Below the pieces are notes generated by a model that saw nothing but the letters and a program-made list of their open reading frames with translations, made no database searches and was not told the DNA's origin. Positions 31,539 through 40,537 of a DNA stretch of 48,723 nucleotides are shown here, piece after piece; positions within the stretch are counted from its first letter, which is position 1; each line of letters opens with the position of its first letter. The translations under genes were made by a program, and so were the position numbers. This stretch comes from Caballeronia udeis (lineage in GTDB: Bacteria > Pseudomonadota > Gammaproteobacteria > Burkholderiales > Burkholderiaceae), in NCBI RefSeq assembly GCF_001544555.2, contig NZ_FCOK02000077.1:1-48723 (forward strand). Reading direction: 5' to 3'.

Positions 31539-32615
31539 TCACGCCTGCGCCATCCTCGCCAGCGCTTCGCTGATCAACACTCGCGTCAATTCGGCCGCCG
31601 GCAGTTCACGCCCAAGCCGCGCCGCCTGCCCCGACCACAGGCTCGTGAAGTCGCCCTTGCCTGCCTGCTCGGCCTTGGCCTTGAGCGGCGCAAGCGCGGC
31701 GCCCGCAAGCGGAAAGGCGGGTGCCACAGTGGACAGCGGACCTAGTTCACGGATTGCCCGATTGATGATGCCGCGCGCCGGCCGGCCCGTGAATATGTTC
31801 GTCAGCACGGTGGAGTCATCCTGGGACTCGCGCAGCGCAATACGATGCACCTCGGGTACCTTCGCCTCGGGACAAAACAGATACGCGGTCCCCATCTGCA
31901 CAGCCGATGCGCCCAGTGCGAGCGCAGCGACAATCCCCCGCGCGTCGGTTATGCCGCCTGCGGCGATCACGGGAACAGAGACGGCGTCGACCACTTGCGG
32001 CACCAGCGCAAAGGTGCCGACCTGCGCGGCATAGTCCTGCGTCAGGAAGTTTCCGCGATGCCCGCCTGCTTCAACACCCATCGCGATCACGGCGTCACAT
32101 CCATGCGCCTCGAGCCAGCGCGCTTCCGCCACGGTTGTTGCCGCCGCTATGATTTTCGCGCCGGTCGCTCTCACGCGATCGAACAGGTTTTTATCTGGCA
32201 GTCCGAAATGAAAGCTCACGACCTCGGGTTTGAATTCCTCCACGATCGCGCAGAAGTCGTTGTCGAACGGGCGACGGCCTGCCGCGGGCGGCGTGACTTC
32301 GGGATCGAGTCCATACTCGACGTAATACTCCGCCAGACGCGCGCGCCATGCCATGCTGCGCGCTGCATCGGCTTGCGGCGGAACATGACAGAAGAAATTG
32401 AGGTTGATCGGGGCACGGGTTTTAGACCGGATCAGCGCAACGCCGTCACGCGCCTGCTCCACGCTGAGCAGCGCGCAAGGCAGCGATCCCAGGCCGCCCG
32501 CTTCGCCCACAGCTATGGCCAATTCGGGCGTACCGGGACCTGCCATGGGCCCTAGAACAATAGGTGCTTCAATACCAAACAAGTCGAGAATCCGACGATC
32601 GCGCCACGTGCCCAT
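31539..32615 (-). CDS. Nitronate monooxygenase (2-nitropropane dioxygenase family)
   Basis: Protein of 358 residues, TIM-barrel FMN enzyme. Motif GPMAGPGTPELA near residues 22-33, catalytic-type His136 in VSFHFGLP, phosphate-binding segments AMGVEAGGHRG and AAGGITDARGI, and ALGASAVQMGTAYLF. The pattern fits class I NMOs, which detoxify propionate-3-nitronate and alkyl nitronates to nitrite and aldehyde or keto acid. It ends 44 bp from the MocR gene's stop (convergent) and is divergent from a LysR gene starting at 32898. Confidence 0.9.
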   Translation of the reverse strand: MGTWRDRRILDLFGIEAPIVLGPMAGPGTPELAIAVGEAGGLGSLPCALLSVEQARDGVALIRSKTRAPINLNFFCHVPPQADAARSMAWRARLAEYYVEYGLDPEVTPPAAGRRPFDNDFCAIVEEFKPEVVSFHFGLPDKNLFDRVRATGAKIIAAATTVAEARWLEAHGCDAVIAMGVEAGGHRGNFLTQDYAAQVGTFALVPQVVDAVSVPVIAAGGITDARGIVAALALGASAVQMGTAYLFCPEAKVPEVHRIALRESQDDSTVLTNIFTGRPARGIINRAIRELGPLSTVAPAFPLAGAALAPLKAKAEQAGKGDFTSLWSGQAARLGRELPAAELTRVLISEALARMAQA

Positions 32616-32857
32616 GCTCTTTTCTCCTTGATGATGATCGCGGTGCGTGAGTACCCTGGATCCATCCGTTGCACTCGGTTTGACCCTGAGCGCAGCCCGG
32701 CTGCATCGAGGTTTAAAGCCTGCCTGAATAAGCGTGCGTCAGTGCGCGCGTTGCTTCTCAATGGAACCGCTTGATTCCGGCTTCAGGACAGCGCTCAGTC
32801 CACGCTGTCAGCAGCGCAAAGCTTAGCAAGCTTTCATGAAACGAGCGGCGCTTTGAT

Positions 32858-32874
32858 GTGATAATTGCTATCAC
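32858..32874. promoter_or_regulatory. LysR-type inverted repeat upstream of the LysR gene
   Basis: GTGATA-ATTGC-TATCAC, perfect 6-bp arms and an AT-rich core, 23 bp before the LysR start at 32898 and within the NMO/LysR divergent region. It fits a LysR recognition site for autoregulation. Confidence 0.6.
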
Positions 32875-32897
32875 TTTTCCCGATATCGAAGGTCGAC

Positions 32898-33791
32898 ATG
32901 GACGCTGCCGATTTACGCATATTCGAGTCGGTTGCGCGAAACGGCAGCATGAATCGCGCGGCGCTTGAGCTTCATACTGTTCAATCGAACGTAACGGCGC
33001 GGGTTCGGCTGCTGGAGGAGGAACTGGGCGCACCGCTCTTTCACCGGCACCACCGCGGCGTTGAGCTGACGGCTGCGGGCCGCAGGCTATTGCCTTTCTC
33101 CAGACAGATGGCACGGTTGCTCGACGACGCACGCAGCGCCGTCAGGGACGACGGTGTCCCGCGTGGACCGTTGATTATCGGCGCACTGGAAACCACCGCC
33201 GCACTGCGCATGCCGACTGTGCTCGCGTCGTTTGCGCTGGCCTATCCGCAAGTGGACATGGTGGTGCGCACCGGCACCACGGCGAGCCTGACAGACGACG
33301 TCCTGCAGTATCGGCTCGACGGCGCGTTTGTCGCGGGGCCGGTGCATCACGAAGACCTGTCCACCGAGGCCATCTTTCGAGAGGAAATGGTGCTCGTGAC
33401 AGCGCGTCACATTCGCTCGATTGCCGAGCTTGCGCATTCGGGCAACGTGAAGACTATCGTCTTCCGGACCGGATGTTCGTATAGGGCACGGCTTGATAGC
33501 GTGCTGACGCGGCATGGCTTGCAGGTCAGCACGCCGCTGGAATTCGGCTCGCTCGACGCCATGATCGGTTGTGTGGCCGCGGGCGTTGGCGTGACGCTAT
33601 TGCCGAAAGGCGTAGTCGCCGCGGCGTGGCGTGAAGGCCGCGTGGCGGTGCATGATGTCGCGCCGGAAGATGCCCGCGTGGACACGTTGTTCGTGCGTCG
33701 CCGTGACGTGTACGCGAGCACCGCGCTTAACGCTTTTCTCGAGATTGCGCGGCCGGTTGTAACGCCCGCGCCCGCGCTTGTGATTGCCTGA
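32898..33791 (+). CDS. LysR-family transcriptional regulator
   Basis: About 297 residues starting MDAADLRIFESVARNG, GAAGG upstream. HTH: MNRAALELHTVQSNVTARVRLLEEELG. Effector domain from PLIIGALETTAALRMP, close to the CynR/GltC-like group with the GTTASL ligand loop. It may control the nitronate monooxygenase (divergent, 282 bp apart) or the TauE/SafE exporter 270 bp downstream. Confidence 0.88.
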   Translation: MDAADLRIFESVARNGSMNRAALELHTVQSNVTARVRLLEEELGAPLFHRHHRGVELTAAGRRLLPFSRQMARLLDDARSAVRDDGVPRGPLIIGALETTAALRMPTVLASFALAYPQVDMVVRTGTTASLTDDVLQYRLDGAFVAGPVHHEDLSTEAIFREEMVLVTARHIRSIAELAHSGNVKTIVFRTGCSYRARLDSVLTRHGLQVSTPLEFGSLDAMIGCVAAGVGVTLLPKGVVAAAWREGRVAVHDVAPEDARVDTLFVRRRDVYASTALNAFLEIARPVVTPAPALVIA

Positions 33792-33841
33792 TCGACGCGG
33801 GCTTGAGCAATCAGATTGAGGTTTCGCGCATGTCCGCTTGG

Positions 33842-33877
33842 GTGACCCCGCGCTTCGGCGATGTCACCTATCTTCAT
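33842..33877 (-). pseudogene. MerR-family regulator N-terminal remnant
   Basis: Reverse frame from the ATG at 33877 reads MKIGDIAEARGH, the typical MerR start (MKIGDIAExTGVS...). It then loses similarity (PSGHARNLNLIAQ) and runs into the LysR gene's 3' end. The rest of the HTH (RYYExxGL) is absent. A palindromic MerR-type operator precedes it. Confidence 0.5.
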
Positions 33878-33912
33878 GGCTGCATTCTCGTTTCGACATG
33901 GAGCATGGCAGG

Positions 33913-33932
33913 ACTTAGAGCGCACTCTAAGT
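33913..33932 (-). promoter_or_regulatory. MerR-type operator/promoter, intact
   Basis: ACTTAGAG (33913-33920) and CTCTAAGT (33925-33932), perfect arms with a 4-bp spacer. Read on the reverse strand this is TTGACTTAGAGTGCGCTCTAAGT, the widespread MerR-family promoter with an elongated spacer: -35 TTGACT at 33930-33935. The -10 is poor. It also lies 130 bp upstream of the TauE/SafE gene. Confidence 0.6.
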
Positions 33933-34064
33933 CAAGCGCTTTCCGGCATTGTGCCGCTGGCCGCGAGGCGCGAAAAGTTCACGTACCATACGGCGTGCGC
34001 AATACCGGCTAGCCCCATTTCTTCAACGTCGCGCATTCAAATAATCTCCAAAGAGACGCGAGCT

Positions 34065-34790
34065 ATGGAATACGTCCTTGTTTTAGTCGTCGGCGTGGCA
34101 GCCGGCATGTTGAGCGGCATCATTGGCACGGGATCGTCCATGATGCTGATGCCGGTTCTCGTGATCTTCTTTGGTCCCCAGCAGGCTGTCCCCATCATGG
34201 CGATTGGCGCGATCATGGGGAATCTCGGCAAGGTCGTCGCGTGGTGGAGAGAGATCGACTGGCGTGCGTGCGGCGCCTATTGCCTGACGGCAATTCCGGG
34301 CGCGGCGCTTGGGGTTCACACGCTGTTGGCGTTGCCTGCCCGGGCTGTCGAAATAGCCCTGGGCGTATTCTTTGTAGCCATGATCCCCACCCGGCGATGG
34401 CTTGCGCGGCGCTCGGTAAAGTTCAGCCTTTTGCACCTCACGCTGATCGGCGGCCCGGTCGGATTCTTGACCGGCATTGTTGTCTCCACGGGTCCGATCA
34501 CAGTGCCTGTTTTCACCTCTTACGGTCTTGAACGAGGCGCTTTCCTCGCCACCGAAGCCGCCGGATCACTCGCTGTGTACGGCACGAAGATCGCCGCGTT
34601 CAAGGAGTTTGGCGCGCTGCCGGCGGGTGTCGTGTTCCAGGGGCTGATCGCGGGAGCCGCGCTCATGACCGGATCATTTTTCGCCAAGTCGATCGTCGTC
34701 CGCATGGCGCCATCGACATTCAAATTGCTGGTTGACGGACTCATGCTGTCATCCGGTCTCTCTTTACTCTGGGCAGCGGCCGGCCAGTAG
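34065..34790 (+). CDS. TauE/SafE-family (TSUP) anion exporter
   Basis: About 241 residues starting MEYVLVLVVGVAAGMLSG; the longer frame to 33861 is not membrane-like. Seven to eight helices in two repeats, with the signature GMLSGIIGTGSSMMLMPVL in the first repeat and a related GFLTGIVVSTGPITVPVF in the second. TSUP proteins move sulfite, sulfoacetate or other organosulfur/organic anions outward. It stands alone between the MerR relic and a lipoprotein gene. Confidence 0.88.
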   Translation: MEYVLVLVVGVAAGMLSGIIGTGSSMMLMPVLVIFFGPQQAVPIMAIGAIMGNLGKVVAWWREIDWRACGAYCLTAIPGAALGVHTLLALPARAVEIALGVFFVAMIPTRRWLARRSVKFSLLHLTLIGGPVGFLTGIVVSTGPITVPVFTSYGLERGAFLATEAAGSLAVYGTKIAAFKEFGALPAGVVFQGLIAGAALMTGSFFAKSIVVRMAPSTFKLLVDGLMLSSGLSLLWAAAGQ

Positions 34791-34838
34791 TAGTCGCCAA
34801 GCCTGTACTTCCATGGTGCCCATTAACCTGCGCAAATA

Positions 34839-35264
34839 ATGACAACGTTGCCCTTGTCTCGCCTTCGAACCGCGGCGGTCCTCGCTTCCATGTTTGCCAT
34901 GTATGGATGTGCCGCGGTGCAGGAAAGCCGTTGCGCGCCCGGCGAGGAACGCGCAGTCGACGACGTGATGGTTTTCGGCACGGCCAAACCGGCTGGCGTT
35001 GTTACACCCGCAGAGTGGGCGGAGTTCCTGCGAACCTCGGTGACACCCCGGTTCCCTCAAGGGCTGACGGTCTGGCAGGCATCAGGACAATGGAAGGGTG
35101 CCGATAACACCATCGTCCACGAAGCCTCGTTTGTGCTCAGCCTGGTACATCCCGACGACGCGCCTGGCGAAGCTGCAGTGCGTGCAATCGCCGACGACTA
35201 CAAGTCGCGCTTTAGCCAGGAGTCCGTGCTTCGGATCAAGAGCCACGCTTGCGTTTCCTTCTAA
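34839..35264 (+). CDS. DUF3574-family lipoprotein
   Basis: Protein of 141 residues. Signal peptide with lipobox MYGC puts the lipidated cysteine at Cys24. The rest matches DUF3574: DDVMVFGTAKPAGVVTPAEWAEFLRTSVTPRFPQGLTVWQASGQW. Function of this family is unknown; it is outer- or inner-membrane anchored. It stands 48 bp after the TSUP gene and may share its transcript. A GGTCCGGG...CCCGGAACC hairpin at 35381-35406 follows without a T-run. Confidence 0.85.
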   Translation: MTTLPLSRLRTAAVLASMFAMYGCAAVQESRCAPGEERAVDDVMVFGTAKPAGVVTPAEWAEFLRTSVTPRFPQGLTVWQASGQWKGADNTIVHEASFVLSLVHPDDAPGEAAVRAIADDYKSRFSQESVLRIKSHACVSF

Positions 35265-35471
35265 GTATTCGAGGTAGCCGTTTCTCTTAGCGTCCCTTAA
35301 GCGACAGCCCAGCACATAGCTCAAGCCGGCAAAGATAGGCATCCGGTTCCGCAGTCTTTCATCACACTTAACGTCACGCAGGTCCGGGGAGTTTTCACCC
35401 GGAACCTGTCACGTCATTCGCTCCCCCACCCATCCATTGCGTTCAACTTCGCACTTGCCAATCTCGAAAAA

Positions 35472-35490
35472 CTAGTTATATTATGACTAG
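35472..35490. promoter_or_regulatory. Inverted repeat at the PadR promoter
   Basis: CTAGT (35472-35476) and ACTAG (35486-35490) with a 9-bp AT spacer, and a third GACTAA copy at about 35500. It lies 25 bp before the ATG in an AT-rich promoter. Candidate PadR autoregulatory site. Confidence 0.45.
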
Positions 35491-35514
35491 ACATATTAAG
35501 ACTAATCGATATCC

Positions 35515-36174
35515 ATGACCCGCTATTCCCCGGTTGCCCTCGCCGTTCTTGCCATGCTGACTGAAGCGCCCATGCATCCCTACCGGATGCAGCAACTCAT
35601 CAAGGCGCGCGGCAAGAACGAGGTCATCAATGTCAGTCAACGCAACAGCCTTTATCAAACGATCGACCGTTTGATGCGCGGCGACCTGATAGCCGTGCGC
35701 GAGACCGAGCGCGATGGTGCATTCCCTGAGCGCACGGTCTACGAAATCACCGAGGCGGGCCGCGATACTGCCCGGCTCTGGCTGCGCGAACAGCTCGCTC
35801 AACCTGCGCACGAGTTTCCGGCCTTCCCGGCAGCGCTTTCATTTCTGCCCGTACTGACGCCGGAGGATGTGTGCCGGCAACTCGTTACACGCATCGGTGC
35901 GCTGGAGCGCGAACTGGCTCGCGTTGACGCGGTAGACAAGCACGCCCAAGCCGTACAAGTGCCGCGTTTATTCCTGCTCGAGGGCGAATTGATTCGCGCC
36001 AAACTCGTGGCCGAACTGGATTGGGTGCGCAGCGTGGCCACCGACCTGAAGGCCGGCGCCCTTACCTGGAGCCCGGCGTGGCTGGAGGAAATCGCACAAC
36101 GCTTTGTGCTGCCCGCCGACGCGAGCTCGTACAAACTGAACACGCCCACCACGGGCAAGGAGACGAAAACGTGA
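35515..36174 (+). CDS. PadR-family transcriptional regulator
   Basis: Protein of 219 residues. wHTH at residues 1-85 with the PadR start ALAVLAMLTEAPMHPYRMQQLI and wing segment FPERTVYEITEAGRD; C-terminal helical dimerisation domain. PadR proteins repress genes for phenolic-acid or drug handling and release upon ligand binding. It overlaps the next gene (GTGA), so the regulator and the FAD monooxygenase are translated as a unit. Confidence 0.88.
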   Translation: MTRYSPVALAVLAMLTEAPMHPYRMQQLIKARGKNEVINVSQRNSLYQTIDRLMRGDLIAVRETERDGAFPERTVYEITEAGRDTARLWLREQLAQPAHEFPAFPAALSFLPVLTPEDVCRQLVTRIGALERELARVDAVDKHAQAVQVPRLFLLEGELIRAKLVAELDWVRSVATDLKAGALTWSPAWLEEIAQRFVLPADASSYKLNTPTTGKETKT

Positions 36175-37514
36175 ACCGCGAACCCATGAACGTCATCATC
36201 ATCGGCGCCGGCACGGGGGGCTTATGCCTCGCGCATGGCCTGAAGCAGGCGGGCATCAACGTGACCCTCTATGAACGCGACCGGACACGGACCGATGGTT
36301 TGCAGGGTTATCGCGTGGGCATCAATGCGCATGGTGTTGCATCGCTAAAGGCCTGTTTGCCGCCCGATCTGTTCGCTACCTTCGTCGCCACATGCGCGCG
36401 TACGCCTCGTCATTTCAACGTCCTGACGGAACGATTAACCGAGTTGTTGTCAGTCACGCTCGACGAGGAGTCCATGGGCGGCGGCAAATCCGTGAGCCGG
36501 ATGACGCTGCGGCAAGTGCTGATGACCGGACTGGAACAGCACATCCACTTTGACAAGACGTTCACCCGGTACGAGCAGCACGCGAACGGCAGCGTGACCG
36601 CGTTCTTCGACGACGGCACGCAAGCCACCGCTGACCTGCTGATCGGGGCGGATGGAGCGCGCTCGAAGGTGCGCCGGCAACTGCTGCCCGAAGCGCGGCT
36701 GGACAACACCGGCATTGTCAGCATCGCGGCCAAGGTGCCAATGAGCGAGGCATCGCGCGCGCTGCTGCCGCCGAAGGTGCTGGACGGCATCACGCTGATC
36801 AACGCACCGAAGGGCTTCGGCGCCATCGTGCATGTGATGGAGTTCCCGTGGAGCGCGGACGGTCCCAAGGAAGGCGTCGGCAGCAGCAACGCCGAGCTGA
36901 TCGCGCGCTGGCCCGGCCTGCTCTTCGACAACACCCGCGACTATCTGATGTGGGGCGTATGGGGCGCGCTGCATAACCTGCCGGCTAATCCCAAAGCCCT
37001 CGGCCAACCCGCGCTGCTCGCGCTGGCCACCGAGATCACCGACGGCTGGCATCCGAATCTGCGCGCGCTGATCCGCGCGTCTGATCCGGGCACCACCTTT
37101 GCCGTCGATGTCCGCACCTCGGTCCCCGTCGGCGCGTGGCCCACCACCAACGTCACCGTCCTGGGCGACGCGGTGCACCTGATGACGCCGGGCCGGGGAG
37201 TGGGCGCCAACACCGCGCTGCGTGACGCTGCCCTGCTGGCCGCCCGCTTGGGCGCGGCTCAACGCGGTGAGCTATCGGACCACGACGCGCTCGCCGGTTA
37301 CGAGGCGCAGATGCGCGAATATGGCTTCCACGCAGTAGCGGAGTCACGCAAACAGTTCGACGCCAGCGGTGCGATACATCGGCCGGTGGTCGGGCGCGTA
37401 GCGTTAGGCGCAATGCGCACCGGTTTGCGAGTGGTGAACAATGTACCGTTGCTCAAGCGCCGCATGATCGACGCGGAAAACGATTTTCGTGGCGTAGAGC
37501 GTGCACAACAGTAG
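36171..37514 (+). CDS. FAD-dependent aromatic-type monooxygenase
   Basis: About 447 residues from a GTG at 36171 that overlaps the PadR stop; AAGGAG sits 8 nt upstream. An ATG at 36186 is the alternative. Dinucleotide motif IIIGAGTGG (residues about 9-17), DG motif LLIGADGARSK, and GD motif VLGDAVHLMTPGRGVGAN mark a class A (PHBH-type) flavin monooxygenase that hydroxylates aromatic or polyketide-like substrates with NAD(P)H. The PadR pairing suggests a phenolic or antibiotic-like ligand. Confidence 0.88.
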   Translation: MNREPMNVIIIGAGTGGLCLAHGLKQAGINVTLYERDRTRTDGLQGYRVGINAHGVASLKACLPPDLFATFVATCARTPRHFNVLTERLTELLSVTLDEESMGGGKSVSRMTLRQVLMTGLEQHIHFDKTFTRYEQHANGSVTAFFDDGTQATADLLIGADGARSKVRRQLLPEARLDNTGIVSIAAKVPMSEASRALLPPKVLDGITLINAPKGFGAIVHVMEFPWSADGPKEGVGSSNAELIARWPGLLFDNTRDYLMWGVWGALHNLPANPKALGQPALLALATEITDGWHPNLRALIRASDPGTTFAVDVRTSVPVGAWPTTNVTVLGDAVHLMTPGRGVGANTALRDAALLAARLGAAQRGELSDHDALAGYEAQMREYGFHAVAESRKQFDASGAIHRPVVGRVALGAMRTGLRVVNNVPLLKRRMIDAENDFRGVERAQQ

Positions 37515-37566
37515 CCAGGCGGGATAACTTCACGGTTGCGACCACTCTGAGATTTCACGGCCACCG

Positions 37567-39405
37567 ATGAAACCTTCGACCCAACCGCCGTCCCGGAAAC
37601 GCCGGCATCTTTTGCAGTTCGCAGCCGGATTTTCATTTTTATCGGGCGTCGGGAAACCAGTGGTCACCTCGGCAGCATCCGGTACGGGTGCGCGCGTGCG
37701 TCCCGGGGATCCGGGCTGGCCATCCGAGGCACAGTGGAACGAACTGGGCCAGCAAGTCGGCGATGCACTCGTCAAAGTCCATTCGCCCTTGCTGGCTTGC
37801 CGGAACTCGCCCGATAGCGCCGACTGCCAGCAACTGTTCAGGGAACTCAAGAACCCCTATTTCCTGGGCGACGAAGTCGGCCTGACACAAAACCTCGGCT
37901 GGGTTGACGCGTGGACATCGAAACCCAGCGTCTATGCGGTGGCTGCGCGCAATACAAACGACGTCGTCGTCGCCGTCAACTTCGCACGCCAGAACAATCT
38001 GCGGCTGGTTGTGAAGGGCGGTGGCCACAGCTATCAAGGCACATCGAATGCGCCGGACTCCCTGCTGGTCTGGACACGAAAAATGAACGACATCACCCTG
38101 CGGGAAGCATTTGTCGGCGCGGGATGCGAGGGTCACGCATCACCGGTGCGGGCAGTGACTGTCGGGGCCGGCGCGCTCTGGGCGCACGTCTACGATGCGG
38201 TCACCACGCAGGCAGGCGGCTACGTGCAAGGCGGCGGCTGCATGACGGTCGGCGTGGCCGGCCTGATCCAGAGCGGCGGGTTCGGCAGCTTTTCAAAAGC
38301 CTACGGAATGGCCGCGGGAAGTCTTCTCGAAGCCGAAGTCGTCACGGCGGACGGTGTGGTCCGGATCGCCAATGCCTGCACGAATCCCGACTTGTTCTGG
38401 GGGCTGAAAGGCGGCGGTGGTGGCAGCCTGGGCGTGGTCACCCGGCTCACGCTGCGGGTCCACGAACTGCCCGAGACCTTCGGCGCGGTGAACATGACGA
38501 TCAAGGCCACGTCGGCGCCTGCGTTCCGCCGGTTGATTGGCGTGATCATCGACTTCTATCGGCAGAACCTGCTGAACCCGCACTGGGGCGAACAGATCAC
38601 GCTGCGCCGCAACAACGTCCTCAAGATCTCGATGGTGTTCCAGGGACTCAGCCGCAGCGAAGCACAAGCGGTATGGCAACCATTCATGGATACGCTTGAC
38701 GCATCCCCTGACGACTTCAAGGTCGAGTTCTCGCCATTGAAGATCGCCGCCCTCTCGGCCCGCAGTTTCTGGGCTCCCACGCTGTTCAAGAGGCTCCTTG
38801 GTTTCATGAGCACCGACGACCGGCCGGACTCACCCAAGGACAATATCTTCTGGACGGGTAATCGGGGAGAGGCGGGGCAAGTGCTGCACGGCTACGAGTC
38901 CGCCTGGCTCCCTGCGGCCTTGCTGCAAGATGACCAGCGTCAAGCTCTCGCCGACACGCTGTTTGCCGCAAGCCGCCAATGGAGCGTGTCGCTGCACGTC
39001 AACAAGGGCCTGGCGGGTGCGCCGGGCGAAGCCCTCGCTGCAGCAAGGGACACCGCCATGAACCCGGCCGCGCTGGACGCCTTTGCGCTGCTTATATCCG
39101 GGGCGGAGGGTCCGCCCGCCTATCCGGGCATTCAAGGCCATGAGCCGGATAGCGAGTTGGCGCGCAGGAGCGCGCAGTCCATCGGGCGCGCGATGGACGA
39201 AGTGCGCAAGCTGGTTCCGGACCCGGGTTCTTACGTCTCCGAAAGCAATTTCTTCAACGCGGATTGGCAGCGGGCTTTCTGGGGCTCGAATTACAGCAGG
39301 CTGCTCGCGGTCAAGGATCGGTATGATCCCGATGGCCTCTTCTTCGTTCATCACGGCGTAGGGAGCGAACGCTGGAGCGCCGACGGCTTCACGAAACTTG
39401 TATAA
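37567..39405 (+). CDS. Berberine-bridge-type FAD-linked oxidase, Tat-exported
   Basis: Protein of 612 residues. N-terminus carries a twin-arginine signal (KRRHLLQFAAGFSFLSG). The FAD-binding domain is of the vanillyl-alcohol-oxidase type, and both covalent-flavin positions of berberine-bridge enzymes are present: His154 in KGGGHSYQG and Cys225 in GGGCMTVG. The BBE C-terminal domain is at the end (YVSESNFF, then LLAVKDRYDPDGLFF). It should oxidise an alcohol or ring in the periplasm using O2. It follows the monooxygenase by 52 bp on the same strand. Confidence 0.88.
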   Translation: MKPSTQPPSRKRRHLLQFAAGFSFLSGVGKPVVTSAASGTGARVRPGDPGWPSEAQWNELGQQVGDALVKVHSPLLACRNSPDSADCQQLFRELKNPYFLGDEVGLTQNLGWVDAWTSKPSVYAVAARNTNDVVVAVNFARQNNLRLVVKGGGHSYQGTSNAPDSLLVWTRKMNDITLREAFVGAGCEGHASPVRAVTVGAGALWAHVYDAVTTQAGGYVQGGGCMTVGVAGLIQSGGFGSFSKAYGMAAGSLLEAEVVTADGVVRIANACTNPDLFWGLKGGGGGSLGVVTRLTLRVHELPETFGAVNMTIKATSAPAFRRLIGVIIDFYRQNLLNPHWGEQITLRRNNVLKISMVFQGLSRSEAQAVWQPFMDTLDASPDDFKVEFSPLKIAALSARSFWAPTLFKRLLGFMSTDDRPDSPKDNIFWTGNRGEAGQVLHGYESAWLPAALLQDDQRQALADTLFAASRQWSVSLHVNKGLAGAPGEALAAARDTAMNPAALDAFALLISGAEGPPAYPGIQGHEPDSELARRSAQSIGRAMDEVRKLVPDPGSYVSESNFFNADWQRAFWGSNYSRLLAVKDRYDPDGLFFVHHGVGSERWSADGFTKLV

Positions 39406-39480
39406 GACCCACGCGGGTTGAACATCCGCGCGTGTGGCGCTTGAGTTGTCCCGCCTCCCCTTTATAGAGCCATTTCAACG

Positions 39481-40389
39481 ATGCCATCCAATACCACGCA
39501 GCCGCCATCCGATGAGGCATACGAGCCTGGGGGACCGCATCGCCGGCTGGCGCTCGGTGAAGACCGCCATGTCATCACGCACGGCCTCAGGACCTACTTC
39601 TGGCAGGACATCTATCACATCGCACTGACGGTCGGATGGCCGCTGTTCTTCGCGGTCGCTGCCCTGCTCTTCCTGCTGCTCAACTTCGGGTTCGCGTTGC
39701 TGTACCTGCTGGGACATCACGCTATTGCAAACCAGTCTCCCCCGGGTCTGCTAGGCGCATTCTTCTTCAGCGTGGAGACGCTTGCAACGGTTGGTTACGG
39801 CGACATGCACCCGGATACCATCTACGGCCACAGCGTTGCCACGCTCGAGATCTTCGTCGGGATGTCAGGCATTGCGTTGACGACCGGCATGATCTTCGCG
39901 CGGTTTTCGCGACCTCACGCGCGCATCCTGTTCGCCAAGCGGGCAGTGGTGCGTCCTATCGACGGCCGGATGACACTCATGGTCCGCGCCGCCAATGCGC
40001 GTCAGAACGTGATTGTGGAAGCGAAGGCCAAGATGCGGCTGATGCGTTCGGAGACCAGTCCTGAAGGGTTTTATCTTCGTAAAGTGCATGACCTCCCGCT
40101 GATCCGCGAACAGCATCCGATCTTCCTGCTCGGGTGGAGCCTCATGCATGTCATCGATGAAGAAAGTCCGCTCTTTGGCCAGACGCTCGAGTCGCTCAAG
40201 GCGAGCAACGCCGAGCTGATGCTGATGGTGGAAGGCCTGGACGAAACGACGGCGCAGCCTATGCAGGCACGTTATGCATGGGCGCCGGAATTGATCCTCT
40301 GGCAGCATGCCTACGTCGACCTGATGTTCGAGCGGGACGGTGAGACGCATCTCGACTACGGCAAGTTTCATGATGCCGTGCCGCTCTGA
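39481..40389 (+). CDS. Inward-rectifier potassium channel, KirBac1.1-like
   Basis: Protein of 302 residues. N-terminal cytoplasmic slide helix (HGLRTYFWQDIYHIA), TM1 (about 50-78), pore helix and selectivity filter TVGYG at residues 103-107 followed by DMHP, TM2 (about 118-140), then the C-terminal immunoglobulin-like beta domain (RPIDGRMTLMVRAANARQNVIVEAKAK). The arrangement and filter context match KirBac1.1 of Burkholderia pseudomallei. Tetramer in the inner membrane passing K+. Monocistronic. Confidence 0.93.
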   Translation: MPSNTTQPPSDEAYEPGGPHRRLALGEDRHVITHGLRTYFWQDIYHIALTVGWPLFFAVAALLFLLLNFGFALLYLLGHHAIANQSPPGLLGAFFFSVETLATVGYGDMHPDTIYGHSVATLEIFVGMSGIALTTGMIFARFSRPHARILFAKRAVVRPIDGRMTLMVRAANARQNVIVEAKAKMRLMRSETSPEGFYLRKVHDLPLIREQHPIFLLGWSLMHVIDEESPLFGQTLESLKASNAELMLMVEGLDETTAQPMQARYAWAPELILWQHAYVDLMFERDGETHLDYGKFHDAVPL

Positions 40390-40537
40390 AGCGGGTGCCG
40401 GTTCGCCGCGCCTGGCTGGAACTGATCCGGCGGTTCACCCAGTCACTGTATATGGTGGGCCGATTCCTTAGCGGATAATCTGAAGCTGTTATTCCGCCGA
40501 ATGCCATGCCATCTGATTCCCTCCATGGAAGCGAACC

